Assembly: GCF_022965805.1 (NCBI RefSeq)
Contig: NC_133110.1
Coordinates: 33,480,317-33,544,316 of the forward strand
DNA length: 64,000 nt
Direction: 5' to 3'
Origin: Primulina eburnea
Taxonomy: Eukaryota; Streptophyta; Magnoliopsida; Lamiales; Gesneriaceae
Below the pieces are notes generated by a model that was not told the DNA's origin, made no database searches, and saw nothing but the letters and a program-made list of their open reading frames with translations. Every line of letters starts with the position of its first letter. The stretch's first letter is position 1. The position numbers and the translations under genes are program-made. Below are positions 33,186-44,500 of the stretch, in pieces.

Positions 33186-34166
33186 TTATTGTCTGGTTTG
33201 CTAATATAAATTTTAACGTGTAAAAATTGTTATGTACAAATTTTATAATCAAGTCTAATCTTCTCATTACGTGGAAATAATTACATTTTCAATACTGTTA
33301 TGTACAAATTTTTTATTTTTTGTTTTATTTTTTATTTTGTTAACGATCAATTACCATTTTAGTCTTTAACTTAAATATTTTTCAGTTCTAATAACTTCTT
33401 ATTTAAATGTTATTGTAACACCGAAAAATACTGACTAACGACAAAATATATACAATATAACAAGTGTAAATATTCATTGTATTTATATGATTATTTGTCA
33501 TTTAAGTAGAAGCTCAGATTTAAGATATTTTTGGTATTATATTTTTTTATCCAAAGAGTTTTTATGTACTCGTCATCTCATCCTATTTAATATTTGGTAG
33601 TAGATATATATGAATATTTGGTTTTGTTGAATTTAATAAATGGTGATTAATATTTTATACATTCATCAAGGTCATAAAATAATTGGATCGCCGGCACATA
33701 GTTCGGACATTTTACAGTGGATGGTTTTGAAAATAAGAAAAATGATTTTTTATAAAAAAAATCATATATTGCACTGCTACACAACAGAAACAAGGAACAA
33801 AATACCGTAAATTTGTACTTCATTTTTAAATATTTGGAAAAAATTGCTTGTTAGCCACACTGATGTAAATATGGAGGGTTTAATATTTTTTTTTCTGAAA
33901 ATAATAAATTTAAAACATGGTTAAAATCATGTTTGCTTTCATTGGTTAACTTTAGGGAATCTCAAGAAATAATTCATTTTATGTATATATATATGTATAT
34001 ATATATGTTATATAAAGAAGTTAAAAAATAAGATGCTACCGTTAAGACATTACAGCGAGCTTGCATCTAAATAGTGTACATCTCTGCACCGAATATTTCA
34101 CATTAATTGTCGATCAATTTCAGTTATTAAATCTTTGGCTCATATTTATATTTGACGCCAGTCACC
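33186..34166. other. Helitron interior, unassigned
   Basis: AT-rich, including a TA/TG microsatellite (TATATATATGTATATATATA) near 33981-34007. No gene found. Confidence 0.4.
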
Positions 34167-34436
34167 TGCACAGTTGCGACAGCCACATCAGCAATGGCTG
34201 TCGCATCAGCAGCGGCTGCTCTTGTTTTGTTCCTTGTTTGTCTCAGCCATGCCGGGTTGGTGGCCGGATTAATAACCGGAATCTGACTCAGTCCACCCGA
34301 GACCTTGCTGGAATTTGCAGCGAAACTCCACCTTTTCTTCTCCTTTTTCTCAAACATAAATCGAGTTGTTCCCCACGTTTTCTTTGCCTTTCTTCATTCC
34401 AAGCAACCCCTGCAACCACTTTGCAGCCTTTCCCGT
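34167..34436 (-). pseudogene. Captured IQD (IQ67-domain) gene 5' fragment
   Basis: On the minus strand: GKAAKWLQGLLGMKKGKENV (34433-34374), a frame break near 34355, then EKKEKKRWSFAANSS, NPAWLRQTRNKTRAAAADAT and AIADVAVATVQVT. This order is the N-terminus and start of the IQ67 region of plant IQD calmodulin-binding scaffold proteins (MGKAxxWLxxLxGxKK; KRRWSF; WLR....HAxAVAAATAxAAxAAVAAAQ). The start codon is ACG and an in-frame TGA precedes the second half. It ends at a CAG|GTGACTGG, perhaps an old exon edge. Located within the Helitron, it is best read as captured host sequence. Confidence 0.75.
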
Positions 34437-35189
34437 TGCAGGACTTCAAAATCAGAAGCAGAAAATGGTGTCACAATCTAATATTCTTACAGAAAATGTA
34501 ATCAAGAACGTACCAACCGTAAATATGTTTTATTAAAAAAAACATGATCAACACATCAAGAGACCAAGCGGTTATTCTACACAACCACAATTAATATACT
34601 CGGAAATCATCAAGAATGTACCAACCATAAATAATGTTCCTATTATTTCTCATAGCATTTCTCAATAATTTTTTAAAAAAGAGTATCGATATATTTGGTC
34701 ACTGCACCACAATCAACCTTGAGTCACCACAACGAAAGTGAATGTGAGAGCCTGGTCAATGTAAGCAACAATCTACCTGTCAAGTAGTGTTGTTTTCTTA
34801 TTTGATAAAAACATATCTCATGTTGGCCAATTCGATCAAATTGGAGCAATTGATCCAACTTCATTGTAACGACATCCACATTTTAGACTCTCACAAACCT
34901 ATTTCTCATTAATCTATTTACCCTCCAATTCACCTCATCGTGTGATGCAAGTCGCATGGAGTTCTACTGAGTACAGGAATTAGACTCGCTAATAAGAGTG
35001 GAAGAGCCCACTTTCATCATGCTCAAGCATTCTAGAGCGCAATCAAAGTTTTTTTTGCTTTATCTAGTCTAAACTGCATTTAGCTAGTGAGATCGATATC
35101 TCTAGGTTAAAGAAGTTAACAGTCAATAAGAGTAAAATAAAATTCCAATCCCGATGCGATGCGAGAAGGCCCTGCCCTTATAGTGGACA
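34437..35189. other. Helitron interior, unassigned
   Basis: Contains a short direct repeat (ATCAAGAACGTACCAACC at ~34501 and a near copy at ~34607). No recognised gene. Confidence 0.4.
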
Positions 35190-35480
35190 TCTAAAGAAAT
35201 CAAAAAACCCAAACAAGAACAAGGATTTTTTAAGCAAGACGGCAGTGATGAGACTGAAATTTTCGAATAATGAGGACAATAAAAGCAAAAAATCTCAAGA
35301 AATCAGAAACCCCAAACAAGAGCAAGACAGGAGCGCACACGAGAATGCTAGAGAAATCGAGAGAAACAAAAAAAAACAGTAGAAAAAAACCAACCCAACA
35401 AAAACAAAGCACCTCAAGAAATCGGGAACCCCAAACAAGAGCAAGATAATGAAGAAAAGTTGGAAAAAAGCAGAACAAAA
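35190..35480. repeat. Purine-rich tandem repeat in the Helitron
   Basis: Three related blocks near 35195, 35296 and 35413 share CTCAAGAAATC, ACCCCAAACAAGAGCAAGA, at spacings of about 100-117 bp. The strand asymmetry gives long open frames on both strands that look like composition artefacts. Confidence 0.65.
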
Positions 35481-35980
35481 GCAAGAGGGAAAAACTAACA
35501 TGGTAGAAGCTTTCCAATGACAGCAAGGAGGAAAGCCGCGCACGAGGTTTGAGAGCGAAGAAACCGCAAGGGAAGTGGAGAACAAACCAAAACAACCTTC
35601 TTTCTTGCCCTTTGTTCGACGCCGCTGTGGGGAGAAGAAATCAGAAACTCGAAAGTCGAAACAGAAGCAAAGAATCTGGAAAAACAAAGAAAACAAACAA
35701 AAAAAAGAGAAAGCACCAACCAGTCGAAGTCTTCCAATCCCAAAAAAAGAACCCCGCGAGGAAGAGTCAAAGCCCAGGAGCCAATTAAAAAGTGAAGAAG
35801 ATGCTAGAGACAAAAGAAAAGGCAAAAAAATGAGAGAGAAGATAATGACCGGTTCCACATCCTTGTTCTGGTTTTGTTTTGACGTGGATATCAAAAACAT
35901 GTTACACATATTCATCTGTTTACCTCCTACCGTACCTAAACTGGCCATTTCAAACTTATTCATGCTTTCATATAAGTAGA
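35481..35980 (-). other. Helitron 5' end region
   Basis: Purine-rich on the plus strand up to ~35850, ending in the TCTACTTATATG terminus (minus). A 240-codon minus-strand frame here is low complexity (Phe/Leu/Ser/Cys-rich) with no domain and crosses the Helitron end, so it is not called a gene. Confidence 0.5.
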
Positions 35981-36539
35981 TATGTACACAAATGCCTCTG
36001 GATACCAAATTAATCATTTAAAATTGAAATTATGTTGTATGCATGTATGCCTATAGACACCAAACTTATCACAAACAAGTAATAACATTCTCTTTCTAGA
36101 CCAAACAGGAATATAGGGTGATTATTTGGAGATTTAGGATTGATCTATGATAAATATTTTTTGCAGGGTAGATGCAACTTTCAAAATCGCCTTCATAATT
36201 ACTGTCTAACATTCGACCAACTTCCAACTTTCAATCTTGTTCAACAATCTTTGCTTTTAAATGTAAAATCAAAAAAATTACAACTGTTCCAGAAAAATAA
36301 ATCAGATTTATACAAAACACAGATTTCTCATGACAAGTTTTCTAGTCCCTTCAAAATAAGTGGACTTGTGATTAAGAAGCACAAGGAATTACCAGAAGTG
36401 AAAATTATGCTTGTGCTACAGAACACCAAACGAACATATAGATGCAAAATCTAGAGCTTTCATGCCGGATAAGAAATTTCACTGATGAGAAAATTGAAAT
36501 TTAAAACGCTGTTTAGCACAATGTACTTTCAAGATTCTG
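35981..36539. other. TAF11 copy B 3' flank
   Basis: Resumes the unit sequence right after the Helitron (TATGTACACAAATGCC) and matches 20363-20914 closely. No gene. Confidence 0.6.
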
Positions 36540-37790
36540 TCATCGGAAAAGCCTTGGAACTGATCTTTTTGGGATTTTGCCCTCCAGCTTTAATCTTCTA
36601 TATGCTTCTCTAATGTGGCATGGCCTGATCGGTCCAGTCTCTTTTCTCTCTGACATTACCATTCTTGCTGCAATTCAATTGCGCTTCAGTGCAACTTACA
36701 AGATAAATATTAGCGTTACATACACATTACTACAATAACAATGTACATTTTAGTTTTAATTTCCCAAGGATGAGAAATAATTTCCAGGAGATTGAAAAAG
36801 AACCGAGGGGTATTAAGATTAACTTGGTATAGAAGCATCATGTATGATTTGAATCTTCAATTAGAAAATGGGCACAATGAGAGGGATCCATGGCGACGAT
36901 AAAGCTCCGGAATATTTCTATATCTTATATGGATAAGTGCAAGTTAAACATACCTGTTTCAATAAGCTCCCCAACAAACATTTTTGCTATTCCAGATACA
37001 ACAATAGTCATGGGTACTGAAATTTTTGCACTTCCAGTTAAGCTTGTTAGCAGCTGCAAAATATGGACAAAAATGGTGCCACTAAAGAAATGAAACCCGA
37101 AGTTGGACACTTATTTCGAACACCAACAGCACAACTAAAGACCCCTCAGTCCTCGTAACTGTTTTGCGATACAAGTATTGGCTTGGATGGAAATACGAAA
37201 AAGTTGATTCTTACCCGTTTCATATTAGATTTCTGAAATCCAGATCTTCTAAATGACTCGTACCGACTCATTTGCTCATCCGTAAACTTAGCTAAAAGAG
37301 CCCTACAATGTCGAATGAAATTAAAAACAAGACAAGGAACAAAGTAATGCAAATAGTACATGTTATAAATAACAAACAATCAGCCAATTGAACCACTTGC
37401 AAGTTGCAATTAACTAACCCATCAAGAAAGCATCACTACAGAAAGGATATGAGCAAAAAAAAAGAATAATTCAACTCACTGCATCTTAGCCACTTTATCA
37501 GGATCGCCACTAGATGGCAGCTTTCCGAGCTCAACGTCCATGTTCTCTTCTTCCTCATCATCATCGTCTTCCTTAGGTTTTCCAACTGGACCGGCAGTGC
37601 CTATGGCTACTGTTACAGCTGAAGATGTTGACGCGTGTGAGGTATGAATATTAGCACTGACATTAACATCTCCACAAATGTGACCCAATGAAGTTTGTGA
37701 TTCATTCTCATCAAGACCAACAGGGGAATCTGGTGGTGATTCCTCTGGTTCCTCAAAAGCAATCTCAAATGGATCCTTTGATTTGTTCAT
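36540..37790 (-). CDS. TAF11: TFIID subunit TAF11, copy B, coding exons intact but promoter lost
   Basis: Exons 37790-37480, 37302-37215, 37053-36954 and 36667-36540 have the same lengths as copy A (311, 88, 100, 128 nt), valid splice sites and no stop, giving 208 aa. Differences from copy A include GHICGDVNVSAN versus [12 protein letters not shown] and LLTSLTGS versus LLTSLIGS. The acidic run, histone fold and RLFR end are all present. Upstream, only 331 bp of the leader intron remains before an LTR starts at 38122. The native leader and promoter are now inverted at 26.6-28.9 kb. Expression would need a new promoter, perhaps in the LTR. It may be a silent but still open copy. Confidence 0.9.
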
Positions 37791-38121
37791 GTCGGTGGCC
37801 TGTAAATGCCATCAACGGATATTCAAAATCAGGATGTAAGCAGTTCATGAAGTGTAAGATGCAATTACTATGATGTCAATTACATGATGATATTAAGGAA
37901 TATGGAACATAAATATCACTTAACTTTTACACAATGTGGTGTACCTAAAACCAATGTGGTAAATGGCGGGAGGCGGTAACGCCAGTGACCGCCTACCACC
38001 TCAGCTTCCTAGACGGTTGAATTTTTTTAGCAATTTTTAATAAGTAATTTTATATAATCATGCAATATAGTTAAAAAAAAGTATCATTTTTTATGTAATA
38101 TATATAATTAAATGATGTTTA
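37791..38121 (-). other. Residual TAF11 leader intron, copy B
   Basis: Matches 22171-22510 and ends at GTTTA (38117-38121), the target-site copy at the LTR start. Confidence 0.7.
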
Positions 38122-39765
38122 TGTTAGAGTAGGTGCCCGTCGAGCCAAGTGTTGGCCGAGGGTTCACATTGAAACTCTATGTATAAACAATCTTTATTTT
38201 AATAATATTTGAAATTATTGTTTTGACGCATCTTTATCTGTATACACATGCTTGTTGCATAGATAAAGTCTTTGAATATACATATAGTAAAAAAAATATG
38301 AGATGCTCATACGATGAGTATCATGAAACTCGTATTTGGAATACTATATATTCTAAACAGTTCCTAGTCGATTCAACCGCCGCTAAGAAGGATAAAGACC
38401 ACTCGAGTTTGCGACTAGTATCTGCGATGTGAGTACCATGTTTCATTGGTAGGGGACATTGTGATGTCCGAGCATGCAGATAGGTGCTCCTTGTAGAGTG
38501 CACTACACAAACCTCCATAAAGGACTTTCCAAGTGGTTCTCACTTATCGAGTGGAAACATCCTAGTTTATGGTTGTTCACCATTAGTCCTTATAACCCGG
38601 GACAACATTGAGACTCTATATGCTAACATTGCACTTTGACTTGTTTATCGACTAATATGGGGTCATCAGGTGGCAAGTTTTGGGTGTTTTGTCGAAACAT
38701 ATAGGAATCGATGCATTGTAGTCGGGGATTCACCGCTTACCTTCGGGTATGGATATCCTATGTGATCTCATTTGTATTTAGTTTGAAATCTCTGATCAGA
38801 GTGTTGGTGGTAATTAAGAAAGGGGTTTCTTAGATTACATCATCGATACAACTACGACATGACACATAGTATCGATTCTTTGACAGCTCTCGATATACCA
38901 ATAGTTGTCGAATCGGTAGGGATATATGAGATGAAGGGGCCATAATGTACGCTAACCATAATAGATTGGTTCTTGCAGGCACTATCATTTGATACCTAAG
39001 GAATCATGTAAGCGATGCTGCTAGGCGTATAACATGATCGGTTGGGTACTATCAGACTTGAGTTCTGACGTTCTTATTATCAAGGAGTTGATCAGTAAGA
39101 ATGAAGCAACTGGGGTATGCTCATATAAGGACATATTTAGTCCTGAATCACATTGAGATGTGATCCCACGGCTAGTTGTATCATTGAACCATTGAGGGTC
39201 ACACAAGTGCTAACTTTCTAGATTCCGTTGAGAAGTAAAATAGTTCAATGTGTTGAACGGTTTATAAAGGAGTTTATAAGCGCAAAGAAAAATTGAAGTA
39301 CGACCTCTATAAGAGGATTATGGGAAATGTAACTTTTAATTTGAGGAAGTGTTCCTAAATTAAAAGTTGTTCAAATAAATAATGTATTTGAAAATTGTGA
39401 TTTTCATAAACATTGTTATGGACTAAATTAAATTAATTCAAGTGTTGAATTAATTAAACACTAGTTGGCCTAATAGAGTCCAAATAATTAAATTAATTCA
39501 AGTGTTGAATTAATTAAATAATATTAGGTCTTGTAGAGCCCAATAGGAAATAATTATTCAACTAGTAGGCTTGAGTAAATTCAAGTAAAATTTAAATGGT
39601 CTCAAATGTGTCTGAGATATTTAAATAAAAGTCTATGGGCTTTGTAAATGTTACATACCGAAATGAAATTGCATATTTGGGAGGTAAAGGGTTGGAGACA
39701 ACTTTTTCAATAAACAAGGCATGGCATGCACATGCAACTTTAATTTTTTACACAACCAAGAAAAA
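38122..39765 (+). mobile_element. 5' portion of a copia LTR (Angela-like)
   Basis: Begins TGTTAGAGTAGGTGCCCG after GTTTA. Its layout parallels the 1984-bp LTRs at 41893 and 57640 (ATAAACAATCTTTATTTTAA, GGACAACA..GAGGCTCTATATGCTA type blocks, TTGCAGGCACTATCA, GAGGGTCACACAAGT) but it is a different, diverged subfamily. The 3' end is missing: at 39765 it joins eL42 intron 1 within a run of A's. Its lost 3' end is represented at 28882-29589 in opposite orientation. Confidence 0.85.
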
Positions 39766-40287
39766 TTCAAATCAATAAAGTCATAATAAAATAACCAAGC
39801 CTCCGAGATATGAACCAGAGACATCCTTATTCATCTAACTAGATAAAATGAACAATATGTAGAAAATCCAAAGTTTTTTCCACAAAATGGCCTGCCGGAA
39901 CATGACCCATCTTTCAATTCATGATTCCAGATAGCAACGACCAAATATCTCTAATAAAAACAAGCCAGAGACGTCTAAAAAAACAACCGAATGAATAAAA
40001 ATTAAGAACTATATAATACTGAGTAGGTAAAACCCACCGCTACAACACTTTATTCCATTTCAGGCCTGCTAAAAAACACTACCGATCAGATTGACTCAAG
40101 CTAAATCACCAACCAGCAATACTATACAAATGAATACCAAAGCTACTTACTACTTACGGTACATTAAACTTCGTGGATTTGAAAATAAAGTTCACATACA
40201 TGTAAATCAACACGCATCCACCGATTAATCATTCCATTTACAAAAGAATAAGCATAGAAAAGGAAGCTAAAATGATAAAGCTACCAT
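39766..40287 (-). pseudogene. eL42 copy C, exon 1 and partial intron 1 only
   Basis: The start codon at 40287-40285 and intron donor GTAG are conserved, and intron 1 continues to 39766, where an LTR cuts it off. Exons 2-4 are absent. The promoter with telo-box AAACCCTA (40350-40357) remains. Confidence 0.9.
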
Positions 40288-41539
40288 GGTCGGCGGCGGA
40301 GAAAAGGAGGCAGGAGAGGGGGCTCGGGTTTATGTTTAATGCCGTCTACAAACCCTAGCTTGAGTATTACTGGAGAGTCCACATTGCAAAGAACTATAAC
40401 CCAATTTGGTCCTTAATCTTTTTATTTAGAACATTTGAGTCCCTTAATTAAGAAAATTACGAATTTCATCCTAAATAACTTTGTTAAAAAAATTGAGAAG
40501 CTTTGTTAAAAAATAAAAATAAAACATTTAAGTGCGGTAGAATAGCATTTTAGTTCAATAATTTTTTTCTTTTACTTAGGGAGAAGATCTCGATTTTCAA
40601 ATAGATATCGTATTTTGTGAGACGGATCTCTCATTTGGATCATCCATGAAAAAATATTACTTTATGCTAAGAGTATTACTTTTTATTATGAATATTGATA
40701 GAGTTGACTCGTCTCACATATAAAATTTCGTGTAACTGTATCACAAGAGACATATTCCTATCAACTAGTATTAGTTCAATATTCGAGGTTTGTCATTATT
40801 CACATTTTATAAATTGTATTCTACGTAGATGTCTAATTTTTTATTTACTATATTATATTCTTGTAGTAGATTGATTACTTATCGAAATTTAAAATAAGAG
40901 ATATGATGCAAGAATAAAATTGTGATTTAATCATTTGAAATCGAAATTATGTTATATATGTACACAAATGTCTCTGGATACCAAATTAATCATTTAAAAT
41001 TGAAATTATGTTGCATACATGTATGCCTCTAGCACCAAACTTATCACAAACAAGCAATAACATTCTCTTTCTAGACCAAACAAGAATAGAGGGTGATTAT
41101 TTTGAGATATAGGATTTAATCTATGATAAATATTTTTTGAAAGGTAGATGCAACTTTCAAAATCGCCTTCATAATTACTGTCTAACATTCGACCAACTTC
41201 CAACTTTCAATCTTGTTCAACAATCTTTTCTTTTAAATGTAAAATCTAAAAAATTTACAACTGTGCCAGAAAAATAAATCAGATTATACAAAACACAGAT
41301 TTCTCATGACAAGTTTTCTAGTCCCCCTTCAAAATAAGTGGACTTCTGATTAAGAAGCATAAGGAATTACCAGAAGTGAAAATTATGCTTGTGCTACAGA
41401 ACACCAAACGAACATATAGATGCAAAATCTTGAGCTTTCATGCCGAATGCTAGGCCGTAAACTAAAGATAAGAAATTTCACTGAAGAGAAAAATTGAAAT
41501 TTAAAACGCTGTTTGGCGCAATGTACTTCCAAGATTCTG
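40288..41539. other. Intergenic eL42-TAF11, copy C
   Basis: Matches copy A 19711-20914. It contains a MITE-like copy (40585-40752) and the empty Helitron site (GTTATATATGTAC near 40957). No gene. Confidence 0.6.
40585..40752. mobile_element. MITE-like element, GAGACGG family, copy 7
   Basis: Orthologous to the copies at 20011 and 30767, with GAGACGGATCTCTCATTTGG, the TCATCCATGAAAAAATATTAC core and a degraded right end. Confidence 0.65.
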
Positions 41540-44500
41540 TCATCGGAAAAGCCTTGGAACTGATCTTTTTGGGATTTTGCCCTCCAGCTTTAATCTTCTA
41601 TATGCTTCTCTAATGTGGCATGGCCTGATCGGTCCAGTCTCTTTTCTCTCTGACATTACCATTCTTACTGCAATTCAATTGCGCTTCAGTGCAACTTACA
41701 AGATAAATATTAGCGTTACATACACATTACTACAATAACAATGTACATTTTAGCTTTTAATTTCCCAATGATGAGAAATAATTTCCAGGAGATTGAAAAA
41801 GAACCGAGGGGTATTAAGATTAACTTGGTATAGAAGCATCATGTATGATTTGAATCTTCAATTAGAAAATGGGCACAATGAGAGGGATCCATTGTTAGAG
41901 TAGATGTCCTGCAAGCCAACGGTTGGTTAGGGAATTTATTGACTCAAGTGAAATAAACAATCTTTATTTTAATATAATTTAACTTTTTATGGTCTTGTTA
42001 TACTTTATCTGTATACCCATGCATACAGCATAGATAAAGTCCTTGATTATGCTTTAATACAAATGAATCGTAATTCGATGTTGAAACTCATTTGTAAACA
42101 CTGCATATTCTAAATTCGTTCCTAGTCGATTTAGCCACCTAAAACAGGGATAAAAGCCGCTTGAGCTCGAGACTAGCATCTGTGATGTTGTGTACTGCGT
42201 TTCTTAGTAAGGGCATAGAGATGTCCAAACATGCAGATGGGTAGTCATATGATGATTATACCGAACAACCCTCCCTCGGACTTTCCAGTGGTTATCATTC
42301 ATCGAGAGGATAAGTCCGTGGTTATGATTGTACACCATTAGTCCTTACGACCCGGGACAACACTGAGGCTCTATATGCTAGGGCTGTGCTTTGACTCGTT
42401 TACCGGCTCCAGGAGAGTCATCAGGTGGCGAGGTTGGGTACAGTTGCGACACATATAGGAGCCAGTGCATTGTAGTCGGGGATTCACCGCTCACCTACGG
42501 GTGTGGATATCCTATGTGATCTAATGAAATAATAGTGCATGGAATCTCTGGCCAGAGTACGAGATGTACGTTGGAGAAGGAGTTCTCCAAATAGTACACG
42601 CGATGCCACTATTATAGTTATCACATAGTTATCGAATTAATATGCAACCCTCGATGAACCAATGGTTGCAGATTCGATCGGGATATATGAGATGAAGGGA
42701 TCGTACTGTACGTTAATCATAATCGACTGGTTCTTGCAGGCACTATCAGTAATACCTAGGGGATCATGGGGCGATGCTACTAGACGCTCTTACCATGATC
42801 CAATGGGTGCTATCAGAAATGAGTTCTGACATTCTTGATCAAGGTGTTGATAGAAAGAATGGGGCTAACTAGGGTAAGCCCGAATAAAGGATTCTGTCCT
42901 GAATCACAAAGAGTTGTGAACCCACGGCTAGCTGTATCCCTGAACCATTGAGGGTCACACAAGTACTGGATTGTTTGTTCCCGTTGAGAGAATAAATTCA
43001 AAAGTTGAATTTATATTATATAGTAAATTCAAGGAGTTGAATTCATGATAATTAAATTTTGAGAAAATAAATTCAAGGAGTTGAATTTATGAAATTTGAG
43101 AATTTAATTTATTAAACTCAATTGTTGGGTTTATTAAATATTAAATGTTGGAGGTGATAAAAATTCAAGGAGTTGAATTTATAATTTAAATAAAAAATTC
43201 AAATGTTGAATTTGTAATGTATTTAATTTATTAAGCTCAAAAGTTGAGTTGATTAATTAATAAATTAAATATGGTGGGTATTATGTTAATGGGCTTGTAG
43301 GAGTACAAGTCCAACATAATAAATAATTAAAGTTTTAATGGGCTTTGATTAAATTAATTAAACTAGTTGGACTAGCCCAATTAATTAAATCAAGCCCATT
43401 AATGTTAATTATGTAATTAAGTTATTATTTTATTATAAATAATAATTGAAAACACTAAACCTAGCCACCATAATAAACCACTTACGTGAGCCTCCACCAA
43501 TTTTTCAAAAGAAAATCGGCCGACCCTTTTTCAAGAGAGAAAATATTGAGTCGTCTCTCAAAATTTTCTCCTACGCAAAATCTCTTTCTCATTCTCTAGT
43601 GCAATTTGAAAGAGGAACTGAAACAACCCACTCCCATGACAATAACATTAACTAATTACCATATGCGGAAGCTTTAGCATTTAAAAGGGAAAGAACAATA
43701 TATCCTTTACATCATAAACATAATCTATACTAATATATATGAACATTCACAAAATATCCTCCAACACATAACTACAAGCCAACACATTCAACCAAATACA
43801 TGATGTTTGTAAAACTTTATATATGTTCACTCCTCCCTAAAAAAAGACATGATAGAAAATCTTTCCCTTGGCCTCTTATATGACTTCCCCCGCCTTGAAC
43901 AATTCATTTCAGTCCTTTTTATCACCTGCATCACATGACATAACTGGAATGAGAATAATCTCAGTAAGTAAGAAGCTGTACATAGCAATTACATATACAT
44001 AGCTTGGCTTAGATCATGGCTGTGGCAATGGCTGTAAAGAATGAATCATAAATCTCCAATCAATTTAAAGAGTATAATATCATGAATTAAAGGAAGGAAA
44101 TGACAGTACTGTGACCTGTGACCTGTGGCAAGTATCTCTTTGATATAAATATCAATATTGTGAGAGATACTTTAGAATCATGTGATTGGCCAATGACATG
44201 CATGAATTACTATCATTCCTTGACTTTAATCGTAGGAAAGTTCATTGAGACAATAGAACAAACACTTGGTAAGCACAATATAATCTTAGCTCCCTTGACA
44301 ATGAATTCAATGAAAATCTTTGAACAATGAATATATAACAACTTATGTATCAAGAGCATATCAATGGAGGGAGCTATATATCAATAAACATGGCTTGGAT
44401 ACATATATTCATCATGTGAGCACAAGAGAAAAGCTTCTACTTACACTCCACAATCACTATGATGGCTATGATGAGTTTGAATGAATCCTACAACAATAGT

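Larger units (their letters stand above)
31165..35980 (-). mobile_element. Non-autonomous Helitron, 4816 bp
   Basis: On the minus strand it starts TCTACTTATATGAAAG and ends with a hairpin (AAGACACCTCAA/TTGAGGTGCCCTT, 31171-31198) followed six bases later by CTAG. It is inserted exactly between A and T: units A and C read GTTATATATGTAC, while here it is GTTATA|CTAGG...AGTAGA|TATGTAC. TC start, 3' hairpin, CTRR end and A^T insertion without duplication are the defining Helitron features. No Rep/helicase frame is present. The cargo includes a foldback region, a decayed IQD gene fragment and a purine-rich repeat. Confidence 0.93.

Noticed and set aside
34061..34501. Plus-strand 146-codon frame and a short signal-peptide-like MAVASAAAA segment
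   Set aside because: It is the complement of the IQD fragment; the Ala-rich IQD repeat creates the hydrophobic look on the other strand.
35295..36017. 240-codon minus-strand open frame at the Helitron 5' end
   Set aside because: Phe/Leu/Ser/Cys-rich low-complexity product from purine-rich repeats, no domain, and it crosses the Helitron boundary. Equally long frames exist on the other strand.
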